From: Anaerolineae bacterium
Lineage (GTDB): Bacteria; Chloroflexota; Anaerolineae; E26-bin7
Length of the DNA stretch: 9,050 nt
Reading direction: 5' to 3'
Assembly (NCBI GenBank): GCA_029933115.1
Contig: JAOZOT010000061.1
Location: forward strand, 1-9,050
The translations under genes and the position numbers were made by a program. The notes beneath the pieces were generated by a model. The model was given only the letters and a program-made list of their open reading frames with translations. It was not told the origin of the DNA and did not search any database. Numbering within the stretch: the stretch's first letter is position 1; every line of letters starts with the position of its first letter. This document shows, piece by piece, positions 1-5,990 of this stretch.

Positions 1-2472
1 GACATCGTCCTCACCTCGCGGCCGGTGGGCAAGAACCAGCGGGTGCCCCTGGCCGGGGTGCCCTACCACGCCGTAGAAGGCTACATCGCCAAGCTGATTA
101 ACGCCGGCTACAAAGTGGCCATCTGCGAGCAGGTGAGCGACCAGCCGGTGAAAGGGCTGGTGCCCCGCGAGGTGGTGCGGGTGATCACCCCGGGCACGGT
201 GGTCGAACCGACGCTCTTGGACGAGAAGCGCAACAATTATCTGGTCGCCCTGGTGGTGGAAGGCAACAAAGCCGGCATCGCCTATGTGGACATAACCACC
301 GGTGAATTCGCCACCACCCAAATCTCCGACGACGATGTCTGGCAGGCAGTGGAGCAAGAATTAGAACGCTTGCAACCGGCAGAAGTACTCATAGGGGATG
401 AGGGGCAAGGGACACCATCCCCTACTTCCTATCCCCTATCCCTTATCCCTTGTCCCTTATCCTTTTACGACGATTGGCGTTTCGAGTTGGGCAATGCCCG
501 CCAGGCCCTTCTGGACCACTTTGGGGTAGCGTCGTTGGCCGGCTTCGGCTGTGAGGGACTACCTCTGGCGGTGCGGGCTGCCGGGGCCATCGTCCAGTAT
601 CTGCAAGAGACCCAGAAGGCCGCCCTGAACCACCTGAGAAACCTGTCAACCTATTCCACTGCCGCTTTCATGAATCTGGACGCGGCCACCCGCCGCAACC
701 TGGAACTGCTCCAGACCATCCGCACCGGCTCGGTCAAAGGCTCTCTGCTGGGGGTGCTGGATGCCACCGTGACCGCTATGGGAGGGCGGTTGCTCCGTCA
801 GTGGCTCAATCAGCCCCTGCTCGACCGCCATCAGTTGGAGAGGCGCCTGGATGCAGTGGAGGCTTTCTACCACGACACCCCCGCTCGAACCGAAGTCAGA
901 GCCCTGCTCAAAGGACTGGCCGACCTGGAGCGTTTGACCAACCGCGTGGTCCAGCGCATCGCCGGGCCGCGAGACCTGCTGGGGATACGTAAGAGCCTGG
1001 AGGTAGTGCCCCGGTTGAAAGAGGTGATGGAAGGAATGGAGGACAAGACTCTCCTGTCTCACATCCCTTACCCTCTCGACCCCTGCTCTGAGGTAGCGGC
1101 TTTGATCGAGCAGGCCATTGCCGACGATGCCCCGGCCACTTTGACCACCGGCGGGGTCATCCGTCCCGGGTTCTCGGCTGAACTGGACAACGTGGTCACG
1201 GCCTCGCGCGATGCCAAGCGTTGGGTGGCCAACCTGGAGGCCACCGAGCGGAAGCGCACAGGTATCAAATCCCTCAAAGTAGGTTACAACAAAGTCTTCG
1301 GCTATTACATTGAAGTCACCAAAGCCAACCTGGACGCCGTGCCCAAGGAATACATCCGCAAGCAGACGCTGGTCAACGCCGAGCGATTCATCACCCCCGA
1401 GCTCAAGGAGTACGAATCCCTTATCCTCAACGCCCAGGAGCGCATCCTGGATCTGGAATCCACCATCTTCCGCCAGGTATGCGAGCAGGTGGGAGCCTTC
1501 GCCGAGCGCCTGCTGAGCGCTGCCCGGGCTCTGGCTCACCTGGATGTCTACGCGGCTCTGGCCGAAGTGGCCCTGCGCCACAACTACGTCCGCCCGGTCC
1601 TGACCGAGGGAGAAGAGATTGAAATTGTGGCGGGCCGTCATCCCGTGGTGGAACTGACTCAACGCGACGAACCCTTCGTGCCCAACGATGTACACCTCTC
1701 ACCTGAGGAGACCATATTGGTTATCACCGGCCCGAATATGTCCGGGAAATCCACGTTCTTACGTCAAGTGGCGCTGATCGTGCTGATGGCCCAGATCGGC
1801 TCTTTCGTCCCGGCCGACGAGGCCAGGATCGGGCTGGTGGACCGCATCTTCACCCGCATCGGCGCCCAGGACGAAATCAGCGCCGGCCAGAGCACCTTCA
1901 TGGTGGAGATGGTGGAGACGGCCAATATCCTCAACCACGCCAGCGCTCGCAGCCTGCTCATCCTTGACGAGATTGGCCGTGGAACCAGCACTTACGACGG
2001 CATCTCTATCGCCTGGGCCGTCGTCGAGTACATCCACAACCATCCCCGCCTGCGGGCCAAAACCCTCTTCGCTACCCATTACCACGAACTGACCGAATTG
2101 GCCGAAATTTTGCCCCATGTGCGCAACTACAACGTGGCTGTGACAGAAGAAGGCGACAAAGTCATCTTCCAGCACAAGATCATCCCCGGAAGCGCCGATC
2201 GCTCTTATGGAATTCATGTGGCCCAGTTGGCCGGTATCCCAAAGGCAGTCATCAACCGGGCCACAGAGATTCTGAGCGAGTTGGAAGATCATTACGACTG
2301 GCGGGAACGGCGGCAACGGGTCAAAGAAGTGGCTGTGCAACAATTGCCCCTGTTCAGTGCAGAGCCGCATCCGGTGGTGGAGGAGATCCGACAATTGAAG
2401 ATTGATGAGATGTCGCCGCTGGAGGCGATAAGCAAATTATATCAACTGCAGCGGAAGGTGGTTGAAGAATGA
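1..2472 (+). CDS. mutS: DNA mismatch repair protein MutS, 5' end cut by the window edge
   Basis: MutS recognises base mismatches and small loops and, as an ATP-driven clamp, recruits MutL. The frame is open from base 1 (DIVLTSRPVG...), so the true start lies to the left; the GTG at 25 is not the start. About 823 residues are present. The first ~50, with the mismatch-probing Phe-x-Glu motif, should be missing. Visible parts are the end of the mismatch-binding domain, the connector (to about base 640), the lever and clamp core (DAATRRNLEL near 679; LKVGYNKVFGYYIEV near 1276), and the ATPase. The ATPase has Walker A GPNMSGKST (1729-1755), the STFMVEM signature near 1891, and Walker B LLILDEIGRGTSTYDG (1954-2001). 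Near the C terminus QLPLF (2341-2355) fits the beta-clamp-binding pentapeptide. The connector carries an unusual ~20-residue Pro/Ser/Leu insert encoded by a tandem repeat (about 391-465). Motifs are intact, so it is probably functional. Confidence 0.97.
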   Translation, partial: DIVLTSRPVGKNQRVPLAGVPYHAVEGYIAKLINAGYKVAICEQVSDQPVKGLVPREVVRVITPGTVVEPTLLDEKRNNYLVALVVEGNKAGIAYVDITTGEFATTQISDDDVWQAVEQELERLQPAEVLIGDEGQGTPSPTSYPLSLIPCPLSFYDDWRFELGNARQALLDHFGVASLAGFGCEGLPLAVRAAGAIVQYLQETQKAALNHLRNLSTYSTAAFMNLDAATRRNLELLQTIRTGSVKGSLLGVLDATVTAMGGRLLRQWLNQPLLDRHQLERRLDAVEAFYHDTPARTEVRALLKGLADLERLTNRVVQRIAGPRDLLGIRKSLEVVPRLKEVMEGMEDKTLLSHIPYPLDPCSEVAALIEQAIADDAPATLTTGGVIRPGFSAELDNVVTASRDAKRWVANLEATERKRTGIKSLKVGYNKVFGYYIEVTKANLDAVPKEYIRKQTLVNAERFITPELKEYESLILNAQERILDLESTIFRQVCEQVGAFAERLLSAARALAHLDVYAALAEVALRHNYVRPVLTEGEEIEIVAGRHPVVELTQRDEPFVPNDVHLSPEETILVITGPNMSGKSTFLRQVALIVLMAQIGSFVPADEARIGLVDRIFTRIGAQDEISAGQSTFMVEMVETANILNHASARSLLILDEIGRGTSTYDGISIAWAVVEYIHNHPRLRAKTLFATHYHELTELAEILPHVRNYNVAVTEEGDKVIFQHKIIPGSADRSYGIHVAQLAGIPKAVINRATEILSELEDHYDWRERRQRVKEVAVQQLPLFSAEPHPVVEEIRQLKIDEMSPLEAISKLYQLQRKVVEE
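428..462. repeat. Five tandem pyrimidine heptamers inside mutS
   Basis: Five consecutive 7-mers fit C(C/T)T(A/G)TCC: CCTATCC, CCTATCC, CTTATCC, CTTGTCC, CTTATCC. A related ATCCCCT lies just upstream (417-423), and opposite-sense purine runs (GGGGATG, GGGGCAAGGG) at 394-411 could pair with the array. Its length of 35 bp is not a multiple of three, yet the mutS frame stays open through the whole low-complexity stretch (about 391-465). That stretch encodes an extra Gly/Pro/Ser/Leu-rich linker at the connector. Each unit is read in a different frame, so the peptide itself is not periodic. Confidence 0.8.
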
Positions 2473-2542
2473 CAACAAGCCGCGGCCGTGGTGTTAGCCA
2501 GGCTCAAAGTAGAATGATACCTGACAGAGAGGAGGGTTCTAG

Positions 2543-2908
2543 ATGACAAAGGTTTTGTATGTCGAAGACCATGAAGCCCAGCGTGATATTATGGTGCAGA
2601 TGCTGGAGCTATATGGGTATGAGGTTGATGTGGCCTGCAATGGAGAGGAGGGGGTGCAGAAGGCCCAAGAGTGGCACCCTGATGTTGTATTGATGGACAT
2701 ACGTATGCCTGGGCGGATAGACGGCCTCGTAGCCATCCGCCAGTTGCGCAATAGCCCTGATACGGCGGATATTCCCATCATCGTCATCTCGGCCTGGGGC
2801 AGCGCCAAGCACAAAGAGCGGGCTCTGAGGGCCGGTGCAGACGCCCATTTCACCAAGCCGGTGACTATGGATGAGCTCATTGCAGCTATCAATCGTCACT
2901 TGAAGTAG
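2543..2908 (+). CDS. Stand-alone response regulator receiver protein (CheY-like)
   Basis: A 121-residue protein that is a single phospho-acceptor receiver domain with no output domain. The acidic pocket is E8-D9 in LYVEDHEAQ, the phosphorylation site is D52 in LLMDIRMPG-type context (VVLMDIRMPG), the switch Ser is S83 in VISAWG, and the invariant Lys is K105 in FTKPV. The loop after D52 reads MPGRIDG, one residue longer than the common MPGMDG. The ATG is preceded by GGAGGG (2531-2536) six bases upstream. It starts 70 bp after mutS and is followed by a hairpin terminator, so it may be transcribed alone. No histidine kinase is nearby, so the partner and the output are unknown; it probably acts through protein-protein contact. 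Confidence 0.93.
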   Translation: MTKVLYVEDHEAQRDIMVQMLELYGYEVDVACNGEEGVQKAQEWHPDVVLMDIRMPGRIDGLVAIRQLRNSPDTADIPIIVISAWGSAKHKERALRAGADAHFTKPVTMDELIAAINRHLK

Positions 2909-2944
2909 GAGATCTTCCTGGAGTTGGGTGTCACTCCTTTTGTT

Positions 2945-2991
2945 AACCTTCCCGAAAGCTGCAAGTGCGCCTGGAGGCTTTCAGGAAGGTT
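2945..2991 (+). terminator. Hairpin terminator after the response regulator
   Basis: Inverted repeat AACCTTCC-C-GAAAGC (2945-2959) against GCTTTC-A-GGAAGGTT (2977-2991): 14 pairs with one C/A mismatch and a 17-nt loop, ending in TTTT (2990-2993). It lies 37 bp beyond the receiver gene's stop. The T run is short, so termination may be partial. Its right arm includes AGGAAGG, which could also look like a ribosome-binding site for an ATG at 2998. Confidence 0.6.
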
Positions 2992-3105
2992 TTCCAAATG
3001 CTCGTTTGGGATTTGGTGTCCATGCCGGATATGAGCCGAGGGAAAAGCTTGGAAGCGAAGCAGAGTGCACCCCCGAATTGGGCCGGGGAAAAAGGTTTAG
3101 GGAGC

Positions 3106-4002
3106 ATGGGCGAGCCAGCTAATATCTGGTCAGGACGTTTGAGCAGCCTTCGTTTGGAGATGGAATCTCCTTCCATCTGGTTGGGCTCGGCTTGGGCTGC
3201 TTTGTGTGGGGCAATTGCCTCAGGACAGATGGGGTTGGAGGTGCATTCTCTTCTCCTGCTGCTGTTGGTGCTTTTCCTGGTTGATCCAGTTCTGGGTGGC
3301 ATCTGGAGATTGGTCGTATACACCGATTGGTCTGCCCCTTTCGCCAGAGGGCATCTGTCAGGAGACGAGATTCACATAAAATCGCTGCCTTACACCTCTC
3401 CGGGTTCTCCCGGCTATCGCGCTTCTCGCTGGCTGGCGGGGGTCCTGAGTTGGTGGCGTAGGGATTTCAGACCCCAAGTAGGCGCAGAATTTCTCAGTCT
3501 GCTCCTCACCCTGATTGTGGCCATAGTGTTGGCCTCTCTTCTGGGGCGTCTGGTCACTCTTCTGACCTTGGTGGCATTAGTTTTGGTGGCCGTAGTCCTC
3601 TTGTCCTCCCGTCGCTATAGGGTGATTGGCTTGTCATTGAGAGCGGTCTTGGAGTTAGGGCTTCCCTGGCTGGTGGGTCATTTAACTTTTGGCCCTCTCC
3701 ACTGGAAATCGGTTGCTTTTGCTTTTGCCTACACTGTAGCTTATTTTGCCTGCTTTGCCTTATTGGATGGCAGGCAAAAGGCGGCGGCACGCTTGCTGAA
3801 CGGTTCACAGATCGTGGCCGTGACTTTGCTGCTTGTGGTGAGAGAGCCCATCTTGGCGGGCGTCGCGGGCCTGTTGTTGCTGCCTCAACTGCTCTTGCAA
3901 CCTTTTCTCTGGCCAGGCGGAGCGGAGCAGTGGTACTTGCAGCGCAGCCAGCCCTGGCTGATGGCTGGGATGTTGACCGTAGCCCTGGCTGTAGGGGTGT
4001 GA
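3106..4002 (+). CDS. Unrecognised polytopic membrane protein
   Basis: I do not recognise this family with confidence. From the ATG at 3106 the product is 298 residues with roughly eight hydrophobic segments. Two lie at the N terminus (IWLGSAWAALCGAIASG, then a Leu-rich helix ending LVDPVLGGIW). A ~60-residue hydrophilic loop with Trp and Arg (SWWRRDFRP) follows, then about six more helices to the end. There is no signal-peptide cleavage site, no transporter signature and no clear UbiA-type NDxxD motif. The frame is open back to a GTG at 2965, and an ATG at 2998 follows AGGAAGG. However, that stretch overlaps the upstream terminator and adds ~36 hydrophilic residues of unremarkable composition. 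I therefore prefer 3106, with AAAGG ten bases upstream, at low certainty. The + strand neighbours give no functional clue. Confidence 0.75.
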   Translation: MGEPANIWSGRLSSLRLEMESPSIWLGSAWAALCGAIASGQMGLEVHSLLLLLLVLFLVDPVLGGIWRLVVYTDWSAPFARGHLSGDEIHIKSLPYTSPGSPGYRASRWLAGVLSWWRRDFRPQVGAEFLSLLLTLIVAIVLASLLGRLVTLLTLVALVLVAVVLLSSRRYRVIGLSLRAVLELGLPWLVGHLTFGPLHWKSVAFAFAYTVAYFACFALLDGRQKAAARLLNGSQIVAVTLLLVVREPILAGVAGLLLLPQLLLQPFLWPGGAEQWYLQRSQPWLMAGMLTVALAVGV

Positions 4003-4091
4003 GAGAGGGTCAGACTGCTACGGATTTTGGACGGTTACGTCAGGTTGGTTATAGGAGACACGGTGCTTTCGCAGTGGGTCGGGAGGTGGAG

Positions 4092-4110
4092 TTGAGGGGG
4101 TATCCCTCAA
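4092..4110. repeat. Short inverted repeat in the 4003-4193 gap
   Basis: TTGAGGG (4092-4098) and CCCTCAA (4104-4110) form a perfect 7-bp stem around the 5-nt loop GGTAT. It lies about 90 bp after the membrane-protein stop. No T run follows, so a classical terminator is not supported; an operator or a chance hairpin is equally possible. Confidence 0.45.
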
Positions 4111-4141
4111 GCTCCCCAGGCTTCGCTGCGCAAGCCCACAC

Positions 4142-4168
4142 GGTGCAGGGTCAAAGAGCTCCTGCACC
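4142..4168 (+). promoter_or_regulatory. Inverted repeat just upstream of the FAH-family gene
   Basis: GGTGCAGG (4142-4149) and CCTGCACC (4161-4168) form a perfect 8-bp inverted repeat with an 11-nt spacer, ending 12 bp before the GGAGG ribosome-binding site of the next gene. It could be an operator for a dimeric repressor or a leader hairpin affecting translation. No known riboswitch core is recognisable in the 191-bp gap. The function is inferred from position only. Confidence 0.4.
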
Positions 4169-4193
4169 CTCTGAAGAGGCGGAGGTACGTATC

Positions 4194-4976
4194 TTGAAAA
4201 TCGTCAGATTTGTGCAGGGGAATGCATCTGGCTACGGGTTGGTTGAGGGAAACCTGATTTACGCTTTGGAGGGTGATCCATACGGCGACTTTGGACCGGG
4301 GATAAGGGTAGGCAGGTTGGGCCGGGTGAGGCTGGGTCCTCCTTGTCAGCCGACGAAAATTGTGGCCCTGGGGCTCAATTACGCCGATCACGCTGCCGAA
4401 TCTGGTTTGCCTCTCCCCGAACAGCCGATTATTTTCCTCAAGCCGCCTACGGCGGTGATCGGCCACCTGGACCAGATCATTTATCCGGCCATGTCGCAGC
4501 AAGTTGACTACGAAGCCGAGTTGGCTGTGGTCATCGGCAGGCGGGCCAGAAACGTTCCATCACACGAGGCACGCCGCTACGTTTTGGGTTATACCTGCGG
4601 CAACGACGTTACAGCTCGTGATTTGCAGCAAAAAGATGGTCAGTGGACACGCAGCAAAAGCTTTGACACCTTTTGTCCTCTGGGGCCCTGGATTGTCACC
4701 GACTTGAATCCGTCCAGGCTGGCTATAACTTGCCGCGTCAACGGTCAGGTGCGACAGGCTGGTAACACAGCCGATATGGTTTTCAAGGTCTGGGATCTGA
4801 TTAGCTTTATCTCTCGGGTGATGACTTTGGAGCCAGGGGATGTGATCATGACCGGCACGCCGGCCGGCGTGGGGCCGCTCTCGCCAGGCGATGTGGTGGA
4901 AGTAGAGATCGAGGGTATCGGGACGCTGAAAAATAAAGTCGTCGGTGATACAGGTGAATCTTTTTCCCGACACTGA
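4194..4976 (+). CDS. Fumarylacetoacetate hydrolase (FAH) family protein
   Basis: A soluble metal-dependent enzyme of the FAH superfamily, which cleaves or rearranges 2-oxo acids such as acylpyruvates, fumarylpyruvate, oxaloacetate or homoprotocatechuate intermediates. The exact substrate cannot be read from sequence. The 260-residue length is typical of single-domain bacterial members. The N-terminal cap is followed by PTKIVALGLNYADHAAE (53-69). Metal ligands are E107 and E109 in DYEAELAVVIG and D138 in GYTCGNDVTARDLQ. The catalytic-region Lys is K155 in RSKSFDTFCPLGPW, and the end motif is MTGTPAGVGPLSPGD (219-233). I chose the TTG at 4194, since GGAGG (4181-4185) stands eight bases before it and MKIVRF is the usual family start. 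The open frame back to 3930 lies inside the preceding gene and is not family-like. No aromatic-degradation partners are adjacent. Confidence 0.93.
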   Translation: MKIVRFVQGNASGYGLVEGNLIYALEGDPYGDFGPGIRVGRLGRVRLGPPCQPTKIVALGLNYADHAAESGLPLPEQPIIFLKPPTAVIGHLDQIIYPAMSQQVDYEAELAVVIGRRARNVPSHEARRYVLGYTCGNDVTARDLQQKDGQWTRSKSFDTFCPLGPWIVTDLNPSRLAITCRVNGQVRQAGNTADMVFKVWDLISFISRVMTLEPGDVIMTGTPAGVGPLSPGDVVEVEIEGIGTLKNKVVGDTGESFSRH

Positions 4977-5029
4977 GGGCAAATGCCGGTCTCTGCTGGG
5001 CAGGGCTTTCCTAAAGTGGCGGTCATAGA

Positions 5030-5060
5030 TGCGACGCACCTCGTCCAAGGGTGCGTCGTA
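5030..5060. repeat. Hairpin TGCGACGCACC / GGTGCGTCGTA
   Basis: TGCGACGCACC (5030-5040) and GGTGCGTCGTA (5050-5060) pair over 11 positions (nine perfect GC-rich pairs, then one G/T and one T/A) around a 9-nt loop. It lies 53 bp after the FAH stop and may help end transcription there, but no T run follows. The arms resemble dispersed intergenic palindromes that I recall from similar genomes, which would need a genome search. Confidence 0.6.
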
Positions 5061-5101
5061 CCTCAAGTTTGGCAGAAGCCCTGCTCTGTTGGAGGTGAAA
5101 G

Positions 5102-5131
5102 ATGCCCAGTCCTTTTCCAGGCAAAGATTAA
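5102..5131 (+). pseudogene. Relic of a DUF4058 gene start (MPSPFPG...)
   Basis: A good ribosome-binding site, GGAGGTGA (5091-5098), precedes an ATG followed by eight codons and TAA, reading MPSPFPGKD. DUF4058 proteins, common in Chloroflexota and cyanobacteria, characteristically begin MPSPFPGMDPYLE. The match at the first seven residues plus the Asp at position nine, with a proper RBS, suggests that only the head of such a gene remains. The rest seems lost or replaced by the hairpin repeat that begins 22 bp downstream. The match is short, so chance or a genuine tiny peptide cannot be excluded. Confidence 0.45.
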
Positions 5132-5152
5132 ACCGGGCACCGGCATTTTTGC

Positions 5153-5211
5153 TCGTAGTGACGGCTTTAGCCGTTCAGAATGGTGAAAAGCGACTGAAGT
5201 CGCCACTACGA
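5153..5211. repeat. REP-like intergenic hairpin element, 59 bp
   Basis: The outer arms TCGTAGTG (5153-5160) and CACTACGA (5204-5211) pair perfectly. The inner arms carry ACGGCTTTAGCCGT (5161-5174) and CGACTGAAGTCG (5191-5202). Each is itself palindromic, and each is a diverged copy of the other's complement, differing only by transitions. Both fit GTAGTGRCGRCTTYAGYCGY. The element can form one long imperfect stem or a cruciform with two small side hairpins. This is the typical build of REP or miniature-transposon sequences. Confidence 0.7.
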
Positions 5212-5324
5212 ACCACTACATCTTGGGGTTATATGCAGCTTCTTTGCAAGATATGGTGGTATTCAAAATTCGCCAGACTCCAGGATTAAAGTGCCGCTCA
5301 GAGGGTCCGGGAGAGGTATCGTTT

Positions 5325-5990
5325 ATGGCCGTTATCGCTGAAACTCTGCGCAGGTTGCCGTTCTTCTCTGATCTCAGCGAGGATGAATTGGCCGAGGTCG
5401 CCTCCCATGTTCAGGAGCGCACTTTTCGCCGCGGTGAGGTGATCTTACTGGAAGGTGATGCGCCCTGCGCAGTGTATTTCGTTGTTCATGGGCAGGTGCG
5501 CATTTACCGCCTCTCACCGGAGGGACGTGAGCAGGTGCTGAAGCGGCTGGGGCCCGGTGACGCTTTCAATTTTGTGCCGGTTTTAGACGGCGGCCCCAAT
5601 CCTTCCAGTGCTATGGCCTGGACCGATGTGACTGTATATGCTATTGAGCGTGATAACTTTGTGCGGATGGTGCGGGAACATCCGGCGTTGACCATGGCTA
5701 TCCTGGCAGACTTTGCGGCCAAGCTCCGCCACACGACGGCTTTGGTCGAGGACCTCTCTCTGCGCACAGTTGGAGCGCGGCTGGCCAAGCTGCTTTTGAC
5801 TCAGGCTGCTGAAAAGGAGGTGACTCCCCGGCGCGTGACCCAGCGGGAGATGGCGGCCCAACTAGGCACTGTGCGCGAGGTGGTAGGGCGTGCCCTGGCT
5901 GAATTGGAGCGGGAGGGGTTAATCCGCATGGAGCGCCACCGCATCGTCGTCGTGGACCGCCTTGGTCTTGAGGCTAGAGCAATGCTCTAG
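5325..5990 (+). CDS. Crp/Fnr-family transcriptional regulator
   Basis: A 221-residue cytosolic DNA-binding regulator. The N-terminal cyclic-nucleotide-binding-type beta barrel spans about residues 8-125, with RRGEVILLEGDAPCAVYFVVHGQVRIYR-type strands and a GPGDAFNF turn. A dimerisation helix covers about 126-160 (REHPALTMAILADFAAKLRH region). The winged helix-turn-helix follows, with VTQREMAAQLGTVREVVGRAL at 171-191, whose recognition helix carries R-E-V-V-G-R. The cAMP-contact motif of true Crp (FGE...RS) is not evident, and the single Cys (C48) rules out an Fnr-type iron-sulfur cluster, so the signal is unknown. The ATG at 5325 has GGGAGAGG (5309-5316) eight bases upstream; the open frame back to 5223 crosses repeat DNA and is not family-like. 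Its 3' end overlaps cobS on the other strand by 17 bp. No binding site for it was found nearby. Confidence 0.93.
   Translation: MAVIAETLRRLPFFSDLSEDELAEVASHVQERTFRRGEVILLEGDAPCAVYFVVHGQVRIYRLSPEGREQVLKRLGPGDAFNFVPVLDGGPNPSSAMAWTDVTVYAIERDNFVRMVREHPALTMAILADFAAKLRHTTALVEDLSLRTVGARLAKLLLTQAAEKEVTPRRVTQREMAAQLGTVREVVGRALAELEREGLIRMERHRIVVVDRLGLEARAML
5974..5990. repeat. Perfect 17-bp palindrome holding both convergent stop codons
   Basis: CTAGAGCAATGCTCTAG has 8-bp arms (5974-5981, 5983-5990) around a single central A. It coincides exactly with the overlap of the regulator gene and cobS: TAG at 5988-5990 ends the + gene, and its mirror TAG (5976-5974) ends cobS. As RNA it could form a 6-bp stem with a 5-nt loop on either strand. 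No T run follows on either side, so a bidirectional terminator is possible but not shown. Confidence 0.8.

Larger units (their letters stand above)
4981..5148. other. Nested inverted repeats in the 4977-5324 gap
   Basis: The 348-bp gap between the FAH gene and the Crp/Fnr gene has no intact gene. Three inverted repeats nest inside each other: AAATGCCGGT (4981-4990) with ACCGGCATTT (5139-5148); GCAGGGCTT (5000-5008) with AAGCCCTGC (5076-5084); and the 5030-5060 hairpin at the centre. Together they could fold as one branched structure, or they may be a decayed miniature element. The outer pair contains a DUF4058-like gene start. I recognise no known RNA family here. Confidence 0.4.

Noticed and set aside
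428..462. Heptamer array as a CRISPR-like or telomere-like repeat
   Set aside because: The units are contiguous with no spacers, only 35 bp long, and lie within an open coding frame.
646..1695. Long antisense open frame (349 codons) across mutS
   Set aside because: It lies wholly opposite conserved mutS domains, has no family resemblance, and long antisense frames are expected in G+C-rich coding DNA.
1759..2394. Antisense open frame (211 codons) across the MutS ATPase region
   Set aside because: Shadow of the conserved mutS codons; no recognisable protein features.
3930..4193. N-terminal extension of the FAH-family protein
   Set aside because: It overlaps the membrane-protein gene and intergenic hairpins, does not resemble the family, and the TTG at 4194 has a well-spaced GGAGG.
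4983..5289. Two overlapping small + strand open frames (67 and 86 codons) in the gap
   Set aside because: They run through hairpin repeats, lack good ribosome-binding sites, and have no recognisable domain.
5223..5324. N-terminal extension of the Crp/Fnr protein
   Set aside because: The sequence directly follows the hairpin repeat and has no family similarity; the ATG at 5325 has a good ribosome-binding site.
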